This document shows positions 1-7,890 of a DNA stretch of 37,850 bases, piece by piece (the stretch's first letter is position 1; each line of letters begins with the position of its first letter). The DNA comes from Gammaproteobacteria bacterium (GTDB lineage Bacteria; Pseudomonadota; Gammaproteobacteria; Pseudomonadales; Azotimanducaceae): assembly GCA_026705345.1 (NCBI GenBank), contig JAPPAV010000025.1, positions 1 through 37,850 on the forward strand, given 5' to 3'. Made by a program: the position numbers and the translations under genes. The notes under the pieces are model-generated. The model did not search any database and was not told where the DNA came from. It worked only from the letters and a program-made list of their open reading frames with translations.

Positions 1-51
1 CGTCAGCATAGACCCCGCTTGCGGGTCCCGTCAAAACAAGTTAACGCTTAT

Positions 52-74
52 GGGGACAAGCCCGTCCCCTACGG
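52..74 (-). repeat. single copy of the CGTAGGGG palindromic element
   Basis: On the minus strand this reads CCGTAGGGG, then a stem arm, the CTTGT loop and a partial second arm. It is one half of the composite element found at many other gaps in the window. The first 108 bases hold nothing else that I can recognise. Confidence 0.7.
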
Positions 75-108
75 CTCGTCGGTCTGAGGCGGCACCTCGC
101 TAGTCCAA

Positions 109-2241
109 ATGACTGCTCGAACGGGAACTGGTCACTTGAAGCGGCTGTTTTTCGTCGTGCTCCTGACGTTCGCGATCCCCGGTCTGCCAGCGTCTGATAC
201 CGCCACCGACACCGATGAATCGCCGGCAAGGTCCAGTCCAGAGGGTACTGACGCGATGAATCGAGCCCGGGATCTTCGCGACGCCGGCAAGATCGACGAT
301 GCCATCGCCGCCTACGAGCAAGCCCTCGACCTCGATCCGTCCCTCGTCGATGCCTGGCTCGAGTTGATCCTGCTGCTGACCGAGGTGTCTCAGCACCGGC
401 GAGCCCTCGAGGCAAGCGAACGCGCCGTTCGGGTACTTCCCGACGAACCCAAGATCCTCGCGAGGTTGGTGTTCAGCCTGGCCGCATCGGGGGATGAAAC
501 CATCCGCGACGGCGAGCGCGCGGTGGAGGTGGCCGGGCGCCTGTTCGAGATCGAAACGGCCTATGTGACCGCACGGCTGGTGGCCGTGTCACATGCCGAG
601 GCCGGGAACTGCGAAGAGGCGCTCGACTGGATGCAGCGAGCGATCAACTTGGCCGAGGCGGACTGGCAACATCCCTGGGTGCCGGGACCGGTCGGGCGAG
701 CCCAGGTCGTGAAGGCATTGAACCGGCACCGCGACGAGATCGCCAACTCGCCGGTTTGTTCCACGCCCAAGCCCGCGCCGGGTGAGCACCCGGGACGTGC
801 CTTCGCGCTGCAGCATTGCCAGACGTGCCACCTCTTCGTGGAACCACAGATGCTGCCGAGGCAAGTCTGGAAGGACTACGTCATTCCCAACATGGGTGCC
901 TTTCTCGGCATGCACAACGCGGGATACGACTACGACGTGTTCCCGGGCCGGTCCCCCGCGGAACGGGAGATCATCGCCCGCGCCAATGTCTACCCGGATG
1001 AAGCCCAGGTCCCGACGGCCGAGTGGGATGCACTCGTGGCGTACTTTCTGAACCAGGCACCCGCAACACCCGCACCCCGAGAATCCGAACCCGAAGCCCG
1101 GATCGGCCTCGACCAGTTCCGTGTCGTCGAGTCCGGGCCTTCCCGGAAGACCCCGGCGACCACGCTGGTTCACATCGACAACGGCCGGCTTCTCGTGGGT
1201 GATTTCGAGCGTTCCGGTCTGACCGTATTCGATGGTGCAGGGCGCATCGTCGAGGAACTCACCACCCCCCATGCCCCGATTGCCCTGCGCCGTCGCGGGC
1301 GCGAACTGTGGGTCACCGATATCGGAAGCGTCTTCCCCTCCGACATGCCCAGCGGCAGTCTGCTCGTGTTTCGCGAGGAGGATGAGGGGTACGGTCTATC
1401 CGAGACGCAACTCGCCAATCTCCAACGGCCGACTCACACCACGTTCGGGGACGTCAACCAGGATGGGGTCGAGGATCTCGTCGTGTCCGAGTTCGGCCAT
1501 CGCGTCGGCCGACTGGTGTGGTACGAGGGCCGAGGGCAAGGCGGCTACACGCCCCATGTCCTGCTCGACGAACCGGGGGCCCTCACGTCGTATCTGCACG
1601 ATCTGGACGGCGACGGAAGGAAAGACATCGCGGTTGCGTTCGGGCAGAACCGCGAGGGCATCCACATCTTCTACAACCTCGGCGGCGGTGCGTTCCGTCA
1701 CTCCTATGCCCTACCGCTGCCACCCACCTACGGGACGAATTTCTTCGCGCTTCACGACTTCAACGACGACGGACTCGTCGACATCCTCGCCACGAACGGG
1801 GACAACGGCGACTACGTGAGCGAGTTTCCGAAGCCCCATCACGGAATCCGGATCTATCTCAACGACGGCAACAATACCTTTGTCGAGCGGTTTTTCTTCC
1901 CCATGTATGGCGCAAGCAAATCGCTCGCGGTGGACTTCGATGCGGATGGCGATCTCGACATCGCCGGGATCGCCATGTTCGCCGACTTCATGCGTCGCCC
2001 CGAGGCCGGTTTCGTCTACCTGGAGAACCAGGGCGATCTGCAGTTCGATGCCGCCTACGCGCCCGAAGCCGCCGACGGCCGTTGGGTCGCCATGGACGTC
2101 GGCGACATGGACGGCGACGAGGACATCGACATCGTTCTCGGATCCTTCATCGAGGGACCGGGTGCCGTGCCGGCGGTACTCATGGAGCGATGGTTAGACC
2201 TACAGCGACCGCTACTCCACCTCGAGAATCAACTGAGGTGA
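109..2241 (+). CDS. exported TPR / heme-c / FG-GAP (VCBS) repeat protein
   Basis: A 710-residue protein with a hydrophobic signal segment at about residues 11-28, so it is probably periplasmic or secreted. Residues of about 48-110 form tetratricopeptide-like helices (DAIAAYEQALDLDP is a typical TPR). A single c-type heme motif CQTCH follows at 237-241, inside a cytochrome-like stretch that ends near 320. The C-terminal half (about 440-700) has at least five FG-GAP/VCBS calcium-binding-type repeats, e.g. DLDGDGRKDIAVAFG and DFDADGDLDIAG, expected to build a beta-propeller. No enzymatic motif is visible. Known VCBS/heme proteins of this style occur beside DUF1552/DUF1592 proteins in marine bacteria. 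An electron-transfer or binding role is inference. The start chosen is the ATG that precedes the signal segment. Confidence 0.85.
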   Translation: MTARTGTGHLKRLFFVVLLTFAIPGLPASDTATDTDESPARSSPEGTDAMNRARDLRDAGKIDDAIAAYEQALDLDPSLVDAWLELILLLTEVSQHRRALEASERAVRVLPDEPKILARLVFSLAASGDETIRDGERAVEVAGRLFEIETAYVTARLVAVSHAEAGNCEEALDWMQRAINLAEADWQHPWVPGPVGRAQVVKALNRHRDEIANSPVCSTPKPAPGEHPGRAFALQHCQTCHLFVEPQMLPRQVWKDYVIPNMGAFLGMHNAGYDYDVFPGRSPAEREIIARANVYPDEAQVPTAEWDALVAYFLNQAPATPAPRESEPEARIGLDQFRVVESGPSRKTPATTLVHIDNGRLLVGDFERSGLTVFDGAGRIVEELTTPHAPIALRRRGRELWVTDIGSVFPSDMPSGSLLVFREEDEGYGLSETQLANLQRPTHTTFGDVNQDGVEDLVVSEFGHRVGRLVWYEGRGQGGYTPHVLLDEPGALTSYLHDLDGDGRKDIAVAFGQNREGIHIFYNLGGGAFRHSYALPLPPTYGTNFFALHDFNDDGLVDILATNGDNGDYVSEFPKPHHGIRIYLNDGNNTFVERFFFPMYGASKSLAVDFDADGDLDIAGIAMFADFMRRPEAGFVYLENQGDLQFDAAYAPEAADGRWVAMDVGDMDGDEDIDIVLGSFIEGPGAVPAVLMERWLDLQRPLLHLENQLR

Positions 2242-2296
2242 GGCGGAAGGCCGGGGGGACAGGCACCTAGCCCGCGCTGAGCCAACGAGACGTGCC

Positions 2297-3364
2297 CTAT
2301 TCCGGAGGCATCGGCCGTGGTTGGCGCTTCGCGATCCGGACCTCGTTGACCAGCAACAGTTCACTGCTGTTCTCTGCCCGCGTTTTTCGCCAACGGTCGA
2401 GGGCTCGATCCGTTGTGCGCGCCGTATCACCCCGCAGGCCCTCCTCCCGAAGGACAGTCCGCTCGCCCCTCGCGTTAGAGACCACGATCTCGTACCAGCA
2501 TCGAAGACGCATGCGAAGCGGGGGCGTGCGCCTCGGGGCGAGGCCGTCGCGCAACCCGCCGATCCACCGTACATGACGGTAGCGCCGGTCCGTGTCGACA
2601 TTCCGCCACCCGTCACGCCCTTGTTCGTCCAGAAAGATCCGTCCGGCACGGACCGCCTCGACCTGTTCAACGGCGTCAACCAGCGCAATCCGACGTTCGA
2701 CCCACCTGGCGTTGCCGATCCAGGCCAGCATGGACGGGTTGCGCCCGGTTCCGATCGCGCCGGGAACGCGCGGATCCACGTAGTCCTCGTGCCCGCGTAT
2801 CCAGATGCCGTTCTCGCCGTACCCTTCGGGCACTGGACGACTACAGCCATCGGCCGTCTCGATGCGGTGAATGGACACCTCGCCGATGGACCACAGCCCC
2901 TCGTCGTCCCGATCGAACCAATCGTCGTCGAGGATCGCATCCAGTTCCGCCATGCCGCCGTCGATCCGGTACACCGTGCCGTTGGTTGTCAGCGCGCGAA
3001 GCACAAGCACGCCCCCGGCATGGTCCGATCCGACATCCGCAACCGGCACATCCGCCGGATTGCCTGTCCAGAATCGGCGCTGGTGTTCAAGAACGTGCCG
3101 TGCTTGGCGAATGCGGGGTCCCGCGAACCACTCCGTGCGACCGCCAACGGTGCGCCGGTGCACAACTTCGTCGAATCGAATTCCCGACAGCGCGAGCGAC
3201 TCCCGCGTCTGCGAAAGCGCCCGTCCGATGCCCTTGACGTTCTTCACCCCGAGTAGCGCGGCAACTTCCGCGCTCGTCAATCGATCCCCCGCATTGGCGA
3301 GTCGATCCAGGATTTCGATGCCGAGCCAATACCCGGCGAGCTGTCGCTCTTTGTCAGCCTTCAC
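2297..3364 (-). CDS. protein of unknown function with an N-terminal HTH-like segment
   Basis: About 355 residues. I do not recognise the family. After the start comes a helical stretch containing LTSAEVAALLGVKNVKGIGR, which looks like a winged-helix or helix-turn-helix segment deciding between repeats of a recognition helix. The rest is charged, Trp- and Arg-rich, with no membrane segment or catalytic motif I can name. The open frame extends to an ATG at 3439 overlapping the divergent VOC gene, but a GTG at 3364, preceded by a purine-rich GGAGGG stretch, avoids that overlap and is preferred. The long antisense open frame on the plus strand has no protein-like composition and is treated as a shadow. 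Confidence 0.6.
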   Translation of the reverse strand: MKADKERQLAGYWLGIEILDRLANAGDRLTSAEVAALLGVKNVKGIGRALSQTRESLALSGIRFDEVVHRRTVGGRTEWFAGPRIRQARHVLEHQRRFWTGNPADVPVADVGSDHAGGVLVLRALTTNGTVYRIDGGMAELDAILDDDWFDRDDEGLWSIGEVSIHRIETADGCSRPVPEGYGENGIWIRGHEDYVDPRVPGAIGTGRNPSMLAWIGNARWVERRIALVDAVEQVEAVRAGRIFLDEQGRDGWRNVDTDRRYRHVRWIGGLRDGLAPRRTPPLRMRLRCWYEIVVSNARGERTVLREEGLRGDTARTTDRALDRWRKTRAENSSELLLVNEVRIAKRQPRPMPPE

Positions 3365-3423
3365 GTTCTTCCCGATCCCCCTCCGTCTTCGGCTATTATC
3401 GCCAACGCTTGCCAGAGGTTCCC

Positions 3424-3858
3424 ATGCAGATTGAGTCACTTGGCCACGTGGTCATCAAGGTCCGGGACGTCAAGCGGTCCGAAGCGTTCTACAACGGCGT
3501 GCTCGGTCTGCCCATCGTCGCGCGCAGCACCCGCTCGCCGATGACGTTCTTCTCGCTGGGCGACCACCACGACTTCGCCATCGCGGGTCTCGGCGACGAT
3601 GCGGAAGCCGCTGGGAGCAATACGGTGGGTCTCGCCCACGTCGCGTTTAAGATCGGTAATTCGCTCGACGAACTGAAGGACGCCAAGCGGCACCTGGACG
3701 AAGCCGGCATCGCGTGTGCGCCCATCGATCACGAAGTCACGCAGTCGTTGTACTTCGCGGATCCGGACGGGAACCAGGTCGAGTTGTACGTGGATGTCTC
3801 CGACGTGTGGAAGCAGGAGCCCCAGCGGGTGGCGCAGGCTTCGAAGCTCGAGATCTGA
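3424..3858 (+). CDS. VOC superfamily (glyoxalase/dioxygenase-like) protein
   Basis: A 144-residue vicinal-oxygen-chelate protein. It shows two beta-alpha-beta-beta-beta modules beginning GHVVIKV and AHVAFKI. The metal ligands expected for the family are visible as H8, H72 and E120 (in NQVELYVD). Such proteins are glyoxalases, fosfomycin/antibiotic-resistance enzymes or extradiol dioxygenases; the substrate cannot be read from the sequence. The ATG at 3424 has an AGAGG ribosome-binding site six bases upstream; an in-frame upstream start at 3409 would lack one. A TATTAT -10-like box lies near 3395 in the short divergent promoter region shared with the unknown minus-strand gene. Confidence 0.85.
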   Translation: MQIESLGHVVIKVRDVKRSEAFYNGVLGLPIVARSTRSPMTFFSLGDHHDFAIAGLGDDAEAAGSNTVGLAHVAFKIGNSLDELKDAKRHLDEAGIACAPIDHEVTQSLYFADPDGNQVELYVDVSDVWKQEPQRVAQASKLEI

Positions 3859-3924
3859 CTGTCAGCGACTAAACGCGTGGCGTCCAGCCGCGGGTCGGGC
3901 TGCGGACGCGCGGGGAACACGGAC

Positions 3925-4092
3925 CGTAGGGGACGGGCTTGTCCCGTCCCGCCACACCGTACGCAGCGGGCGACCACAAGGGTCGCCCCTACGGACCCAG
4001 CCAGGACCGTCCGTAGGGGACGGGCTTGTCCCGTCCCGTTCCCGTGGCATCGGCAGGTCCGGCGCGGGCGGGGACAAGCCCCGCCCCTACGA
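3925..4092. repeat. two composite palindromic elements back to back
   Basis: Four hairpins alternate in orientation: a plus-oriented ACGGG-stem copy (3925-3950), a minus-oriented CGACC-stem copy (about 3967-3993), a plus ACGGG copy (about 4011-4037) and a minus CGGGG copy (about 4065-4092). Each pair is bounded by CCGTAGGGG and CCCCTACG. The right end supplies the TAG stop codon of the DUF4143 ATPase gene. This accounts for the whole gap between the VOC and ATPase genes. Confidence 0.85.
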
Positions 4093-5241
4093 TAGCGTCC
4101 TCAGAAAATCCAGTGCGGGCATGGCCCTGATGCCATGGGGAGATACGTAGCCGCGTTGTCCCGATAAGGCAATCTGGTAGGCATCCGCGTTGGGGAACCG
4201 TATTTTCAGGTAACGCAGGCCACGGTCGATGTCGCGGTCCGCGAGCTTGCATTCCACGAGCATCGCCGGTTGTCGATTCTCCAGGACCACGAAGTCGACT
4301 TCGCGACCGTCGATGTCGCGGAAGAAGCGAAGTTCGAGGTCGCGCCCTTGTGTGTCCTGTTGGAAGTGGACCCACTTCAGCAAGTGGCACGCGACCAGGT
4401 TTTCGAACCGGGCGGCCGGGTCGGCAACCACCGACCAGTCGAAGTGGTAGTGCTTGCGCTCCTGCTTGACGGCGCGAATGCGTGGGGCGCCGAACGGCGG
4501 GAGCCGAAACAGGGCGAACAGACGTTCCAGCGTATCGAGCCACGCGGCAACCGTCTTGTGAGCGACTTGCAGATCCTCGCGTAGCGCGTTTATGGACAAG
4601 GGCGAGCCGACGAGGTCGGGTAGCCGGAGCATCATTTCCTCCAACCGCCCGAGGTCGCGAATGCTGGTCATCCCCGTCACGTCCTCCTCGATCAGACGCG
4701 TTCGATTCTGTCTCGACCAGCGTCGCGCTTCGATCTCCTTGCCGCCCAGAAACGGTTCGGGGAAGCCGCCGAGGCGCAACAGGTCCGCCAGACCCCCGGC
4801 ATCGTCAATGCCCGCCTCGGCGACGGAAAACGGATGCAGGCGGTGGAGGTGATAGCGGCCCTGAAGCGAATCGCCGCCGAACGAGAAGAGCTCCAGCCTG
4901 CCGCTTCCCGTCACCAATATCCGCTGGCCTTGCCGCCTTGCATCGTAGAGACCCTTGAGGAAGTTCCGCCACGGCCGGTACTTGTGGAGTTCGTCGAAGA
5001 CCCAAAACCCGGTTGCGGGCAACTCACGGCGCAGGATGCGTTCCCGATCAGCCGGGACATCCCAGTTGAGGTACCCAGCGCGGGCTCCCGGCAGGTCCAG
5101 CGCCAGCGTCGTCTTGCCGACCTGCCGTGGCCCGACGACGAACACCATCTTGGTCGCCAAGTCGTCTTCAACTTGGGATGCCAGGTATCGCGTCGAGACA
5201 GCCACGAAGCGAACGCTACGAGCATTTTGGATCAATGTCAA
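4087..5241 (-). CDS. AAA+ ATPase with DUF4143 / PD-(D/E)XK C-terminal domain
   Basis: A 384-residue protein of the AAA_14-DUF4143 family. The Walker A motif GPRQVGKT is at 37-44 and Walker B VFDE at 81-84. A winged-helix region follows around 212-240, then a nuclease-like fold with D316, E330 and K332 (VDFVVL ... VECK). Family members are common, patchily distributed and of unsettled function; some have been linked to defence or mobile DNA. The longest frame begins with TTG at 5241, inside a 28-bp palindrome; a GTG at 5205 (just before STRYLASQV, the usual family N-terminus) is an equally good start and would leave the palindrome as an upstream operator. The TAG stop is provided by a palindromic element. 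Confidence 0.85.
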   Translation of the reverse strand: MTLIQNARSVRFVAVSTRYLASQVEDDLATKMVFVVGPRQVGKTTLALDLPGARAGYLNWDVPADRERILRRELPATGFWVFDELHKYRPWRNFLKGLYDARRQGQRILVTGSGRLELFSFGGDSLQGRYHLHRLHPFSVAEAGIDDAGGLADLLRLGGFPEPFLGGKEIEARRWSRQNRTRLIEEDVTGMTSIRDLGRLEEMMLRLPDLVGSPLSINALREDLQVAHKTVAAWLDTLERLFALFRLPPFGAPRIRAVKQERKHYHFDWSVVADPAARFENLVACHLLKWVHFQQDTQGRDLELRFFRDIDGREVDFVVLENRQPAMLVECKLADRDIDRGLRYLKIRFPNADAYQIALSGQRGYVSPHGIRAMPALDFLRTLS

Positions 5242-5264
5242 AATTACTCGCGTGTATTTTTGAC
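5237..5264. promoter_or_regulatory. 28-bp near-perfect palindrome, candidate operator
   Basis: The half-sites are GTCAAAA and TTTTGAC at the outside, with TAC/GTA inside and CGCG at the centre (5249-5252). Twelve of fourteen base pairs match; the two mismatches are T-T pairs at 5244/5257 and 5248/5253. It lies across the TTG start, or 32 bases upstream of the GTG start, of the DUF4143 ATPase. Autoregulation is inferred, not shown. Confidence 0.6.
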
Positions 5265-5325
5265 CTTACTACAATACACTCGCCTGGTTCAGGACGACTG
5301 AGGTCAGTTCGAGGAGGATGACGCC

Positions 5326-6102
5326 GTGCCAACACACCGCAACGCCGAGAACGGGGAAACCGCGCTGATCGTCGGGGGCGGTCCCGGCATCAGCGCAAGC
5401 TGCGCGCGTTTGTTTACCCGCAACGGCATGCGTGTGGCCATCGCGGCGCGTACGCCGGACAAGCCAGTGCTCGTCGACCTAGCTGCGCAACTCGGCGTAC
5501 GGAACTACGCCTGCGACGCCGCCGACCCGGTAGCGGTCGGACGTTTGTTCGAATCGGTCACGGCGGAACTCGGCAGCCCGACGCTGGTGGTGCACAACAT
5601 CGACGGGCGGATGGGGGGCATCTTCCGCAAGGGCATAACCGAGGCGGACCCGGACCTAGTTCGCGATACCGTGTTGAACTCGGCCTACAGCGCCTTTCTC
5701 GTCGCGCAGCAAGCAGCGAGACAGATGCTCGACGGACCGCCCGATGCCGCAAACGCCGGGCATCGGGGAACGATCATCTTCACCAACGCCAGCGCGGCGA
5801 TGAAGGGCTATCCAAGGAGCGGCGCCTTCGCCATGGCTTGCCAAGCCAAGGCGGGGCTCGCGCAAAGCATGGCGCGGGAACTCATGGGACAGGGCATCCA
5901 CGTCGCCCAGGTGCCGATCGACGCCGCCATCGGGTGGACGCAACCGGACGGCACGCGGGCCCACCGCATGGCCGGCACCTCGGTCGACGACAACATGGCC
6001 GATCCCGACCGCATCGCCGAAACCTACCTGCAACTGCATCGGCAACACCGTTCGACCTGGGCGTTCGAGGTGGTCCTGCGCCCCTGGGTGGAGAACTGGT
6101 AG
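5326..6102 (+). CDS. atypical short-chain dehydrogenase/reductase (SDR)
   Basis: A 258-residue Rossmann-fold SDR with the nucleotide-binding motif GGGPGIS at 17-23. The active-site Ser is present (S156 in NASAAM), and K175 occupies the YxxxK lysine position, but the residue four before it is Ala171, so the catalytic Tyr is missing. The C-terminal half (SMARELMGQGIHVAQVPID) matches a known divergent SDR subgroup that also lacks the Tyr, so this is probably a family trait rather than damage. Substrate unknown. The start is a GTG with a strong GAGGAGG site upstream. It is divergent from the DUF4143 ATPase and shares the AT-rich intergenic region. Confidence 0.85.
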   Translation: MPTHRNAENGETALIVGGGPGISASCARLFTRNGMRVAIAARTPDKPVLVDLAAQLGVRNYACDAADPVAVGRLFESVTAELGSPTLVVHNIDGRMGGIFRKGITEADPDLVRDTVLNSAYSAFLVAQQAARQMLDGPPDAANAGHRGTIIFTNASAAMKGYPRSGAFAMACQAKAGLAQSMARELMGQGIHVAQVPIDAAIGWTQPDGTRAHRMAGTSVDDNMADPDRIAETYLQLHRQHRSTWAFEVVLRPWVENW

Positions 6103-6136
6103 CGCCCGGCCACGGACGTGCGAGGAACAACGGGAC

Positions 6137-6611
6137 CGTAGAGGACGGGCTTGTCCCGTCCCACCATCCGGGCGGAGCCGGAAATGTCCAGCGCGCGGGC
6201 GACGACAAGCGTCGCCCCTACGATGCCAAATCGGCGCTGGGTGCGGTCGTAGGGGACAGGCGTGTCCCGTCACGCCAGGCGGGCGGAGCCGGAATGTCCA
6301 GCGCGCGGGCGACGACAAGCGTCGCCCCTACGATGCGGATCGGCGTTGGGTGCGGTCGCAGGGGATGGGCTTGTCCCGTCCCGCCAGGCGGAGCCGGCGT
6401 GTCCAGCGCGGGCGACGACAAGCGTCGCCCCTACGATGCGGATCGGCGCTTGGTGCGGTCGTAGGGGACGGGCTTGTCCCGTCCCGCCATCCGGGCGGAG
6501 CCGGAATGTCCAGCGCGCGGGCGACGACAAGCGTCGCCCCTACGATGCGGATCGGCGTTTCGTGCGGTCGTAGGGGACGGGCTTGTCCCGTCCCGCTATC
6601 CGGGCAAAGCC
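6137..6611. repeat. tandem array of about 4.4 units of ~109 bp
   Basis: Units start at 6137, 6248, 6357, 6460 and 6569 (lengths 111, 109, 103, 109 and a partial of about 43). Each begins with CGTAGGGG and the ACGGG-stem hairpin, continues with a spacer containing GGGCGGAGCCGG, then a CGACG-stem hairpin in the opposite orientation ending CCCCTACG, and ends with a linker like GATGCGGATCGGCG. The array fills the 516-base gap between the SDR and the DUF1552 gene. Short open frames inside it are repeat artefacts. Confidence 0.9.
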
Positions 6612-6618
6612 GTCACGG

Positions 6619-7887
6619 TCAACTCCAGGTTAGCGCGCCCGTGCTCTGACCGAAGGACTCCGCCTCTACGCCCACGGAGCGCAGCATCGTCACGAACAGG
6701 TTGCACAGCGGGGCGTTGTGCTCGCCTTCGTGGACGACGTGCTTGCCGTGGCTGAATCCGCCGCCGGCGAGGAGGATCGGCAGATTCACCGCGACGTGGG
6801 AGTTGGCGTTGCCGAGGTTGCTACCGAACAGCAGCGTGGTGTGGTCGAGGAGCGACCCGCCGCCCTCGTTCTGTCCGCGTAGCGCGGTAAGCAGTTCACC
6901 GAAGCGACGCACGATCTCGGTCTCGACGATCTTCAACTGGTCGATCTTGCCCTGGTCCCGGCCGTGGTGCGACAGGTTGTGCTGGTCCGCCGTGACGCCT
7001 TCGACCTTGGGCACGGTCTGGTGATCCTGGATCATCACGCTGACCACCCGTGAGGAGTCGGTGGCGAGAATGAGCGGGATCAGGTCGAACAGGAGTCTCA
7101 CCCGACCGATGATGTCGGTGCTGTCTCCGATGTCCGTCGGAGGCTCTGCGGCGACGACCGGCTTCGGGCGTTTGGTCCAGGCCTGCACCTCGACGAGATC
7201 GCGTTCGGCAATGCGTACGGCGTCGAAGTAGGCGTCGAGTACCTCCCGGTCCGTGGCACTGACACGTTTGCCCAATGCGGTCGTCTGTGCGGAGAGGGTG
7301 TCGAGGATGCTCCGGCCGTCGCTCAAGCGTCGGGTCTCACGCGCGACTTCCTCCGGCTTGCCCTGCAGGAACAGCTTGCCGAAAAGCCGGGCCGGGCTGG
7401 TCTCCGCGGGAACCATCACGCCGTTTTGCGTATACGACTGGCTCTGGGGCGAGTACGTGCCGAGGACGGTCGACGGGTATCGCGTCACGTACCCGTAGTG
7501 GTTCGACACCACCTGATCGACGGAGATGGTGTTCTGGAATCCGTCGAGGCCCGGATGCCGCGCAGAGGTGAGCCAGGTGATCTCCGAATTGTGGGCCTGG
7601 CGACCGGTCTGCTCCTCGTGGCAGAGGCCCGAGAACAGCGTGTAGTGGTCCCGGTGCTCGTCGATGAGCGCGAGGTAGTCCGAGGCCTCGTAGTCCGTCC
7701 CCGCGGTCTTCGGGAACCAATAGTCCGAGTAGAGCCCCAAGGTCGCGCAGATATTCACCATGCGCCGGGGTGGCTGCGCAGCGATGCCCGCAAATGCAGG
7801 TCGCATCGACTCCAGGAACGGTAGCGCGAGCGCCACGCCGGTTGCGCGCAGAAACGTGCGCCGGTCGATGGGTCGTGAGATGGCCAC
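6619..7887 (-). CDS. Tat-exported DUF1552 family protein
   Basis: A 422-residue protein with a twin-arginine signal (RRTFLRATG at 9-17, then a hydrophobic stretch), so it is predicted to be folded before export to the periplasm. The body matches the DUF1552 family, known mainly from Planctomycetes, Verrucomicrobia, Myxococcota and some marine Gammaproteobacteria and related to the sulfatase/alkaline-phosphatase-like DUF1501 group. Typical stretches include GLYSDYWFP, HNSEITWLTSA and LLFGSNLGN. Its GTG start lies three bases after the TGA of the DUF1592-type cytochrome gene, in the same frame, so translation is probably coupled by re-initiation. Function is not established for the family. Confidence 0.88.
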   Translation of the reverse strand: MAISRPIDRRTFLRATGVALALPFLESMRPAFAGIAAQPPRRMVNICATLGLYSDYWFPKTAGTDYEASDYLALIDEHRDHYTLFSGLCHEEQTGRQAHNSEITWLTSARHPGLDGFQNTISVDQVVSNHYGYVTRYPSTVLGTYSPQSQSYTQNGVMVPAETSPARLFGKLFLQGKPEEVARETRRLSDGRSILDTLSAQTTALGKRVSATDREVLDAYFDAVRIAERDLVEVQAWTKRPKPVVAAEPPTDIGDSTDIIGRVRLLFDLIPLILATDSSRVVSVMIQDHQTVPKVEGVTADQHNLSHHGRDQGKIDQLKIVETEIVRRFGELLTALRGQNEGGGSLLDHTTLLFGSNLGNANSHVAVNLPILLAGGGFSHGKHVVHEGEHNAPLCNLFVTMLRSVGVEAESFGQSTGALTWS

Positions 7888-7890
7888 TCC

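Noticed and set aside
2321-3256. 311-codon plus-strand open frame
   Set aside because: Antisense to the HTH-like gene and lacking a ribosome-binding site or domain-like pattern; the minus frame has better protein character, although neither is certain.
6137-6611. Possible CRISPR array
   Set aside because: Units are 103-111 bp and nearly identical along their whole length; there are no short repeats separated by unique spacers and no cas genes nearby.
6118-6755. Several 60-200-codon frames on both strands with repeated peptide blocks
   Set aside because: They arise from translation of the tandem palindromic units and have no independent coding signal.
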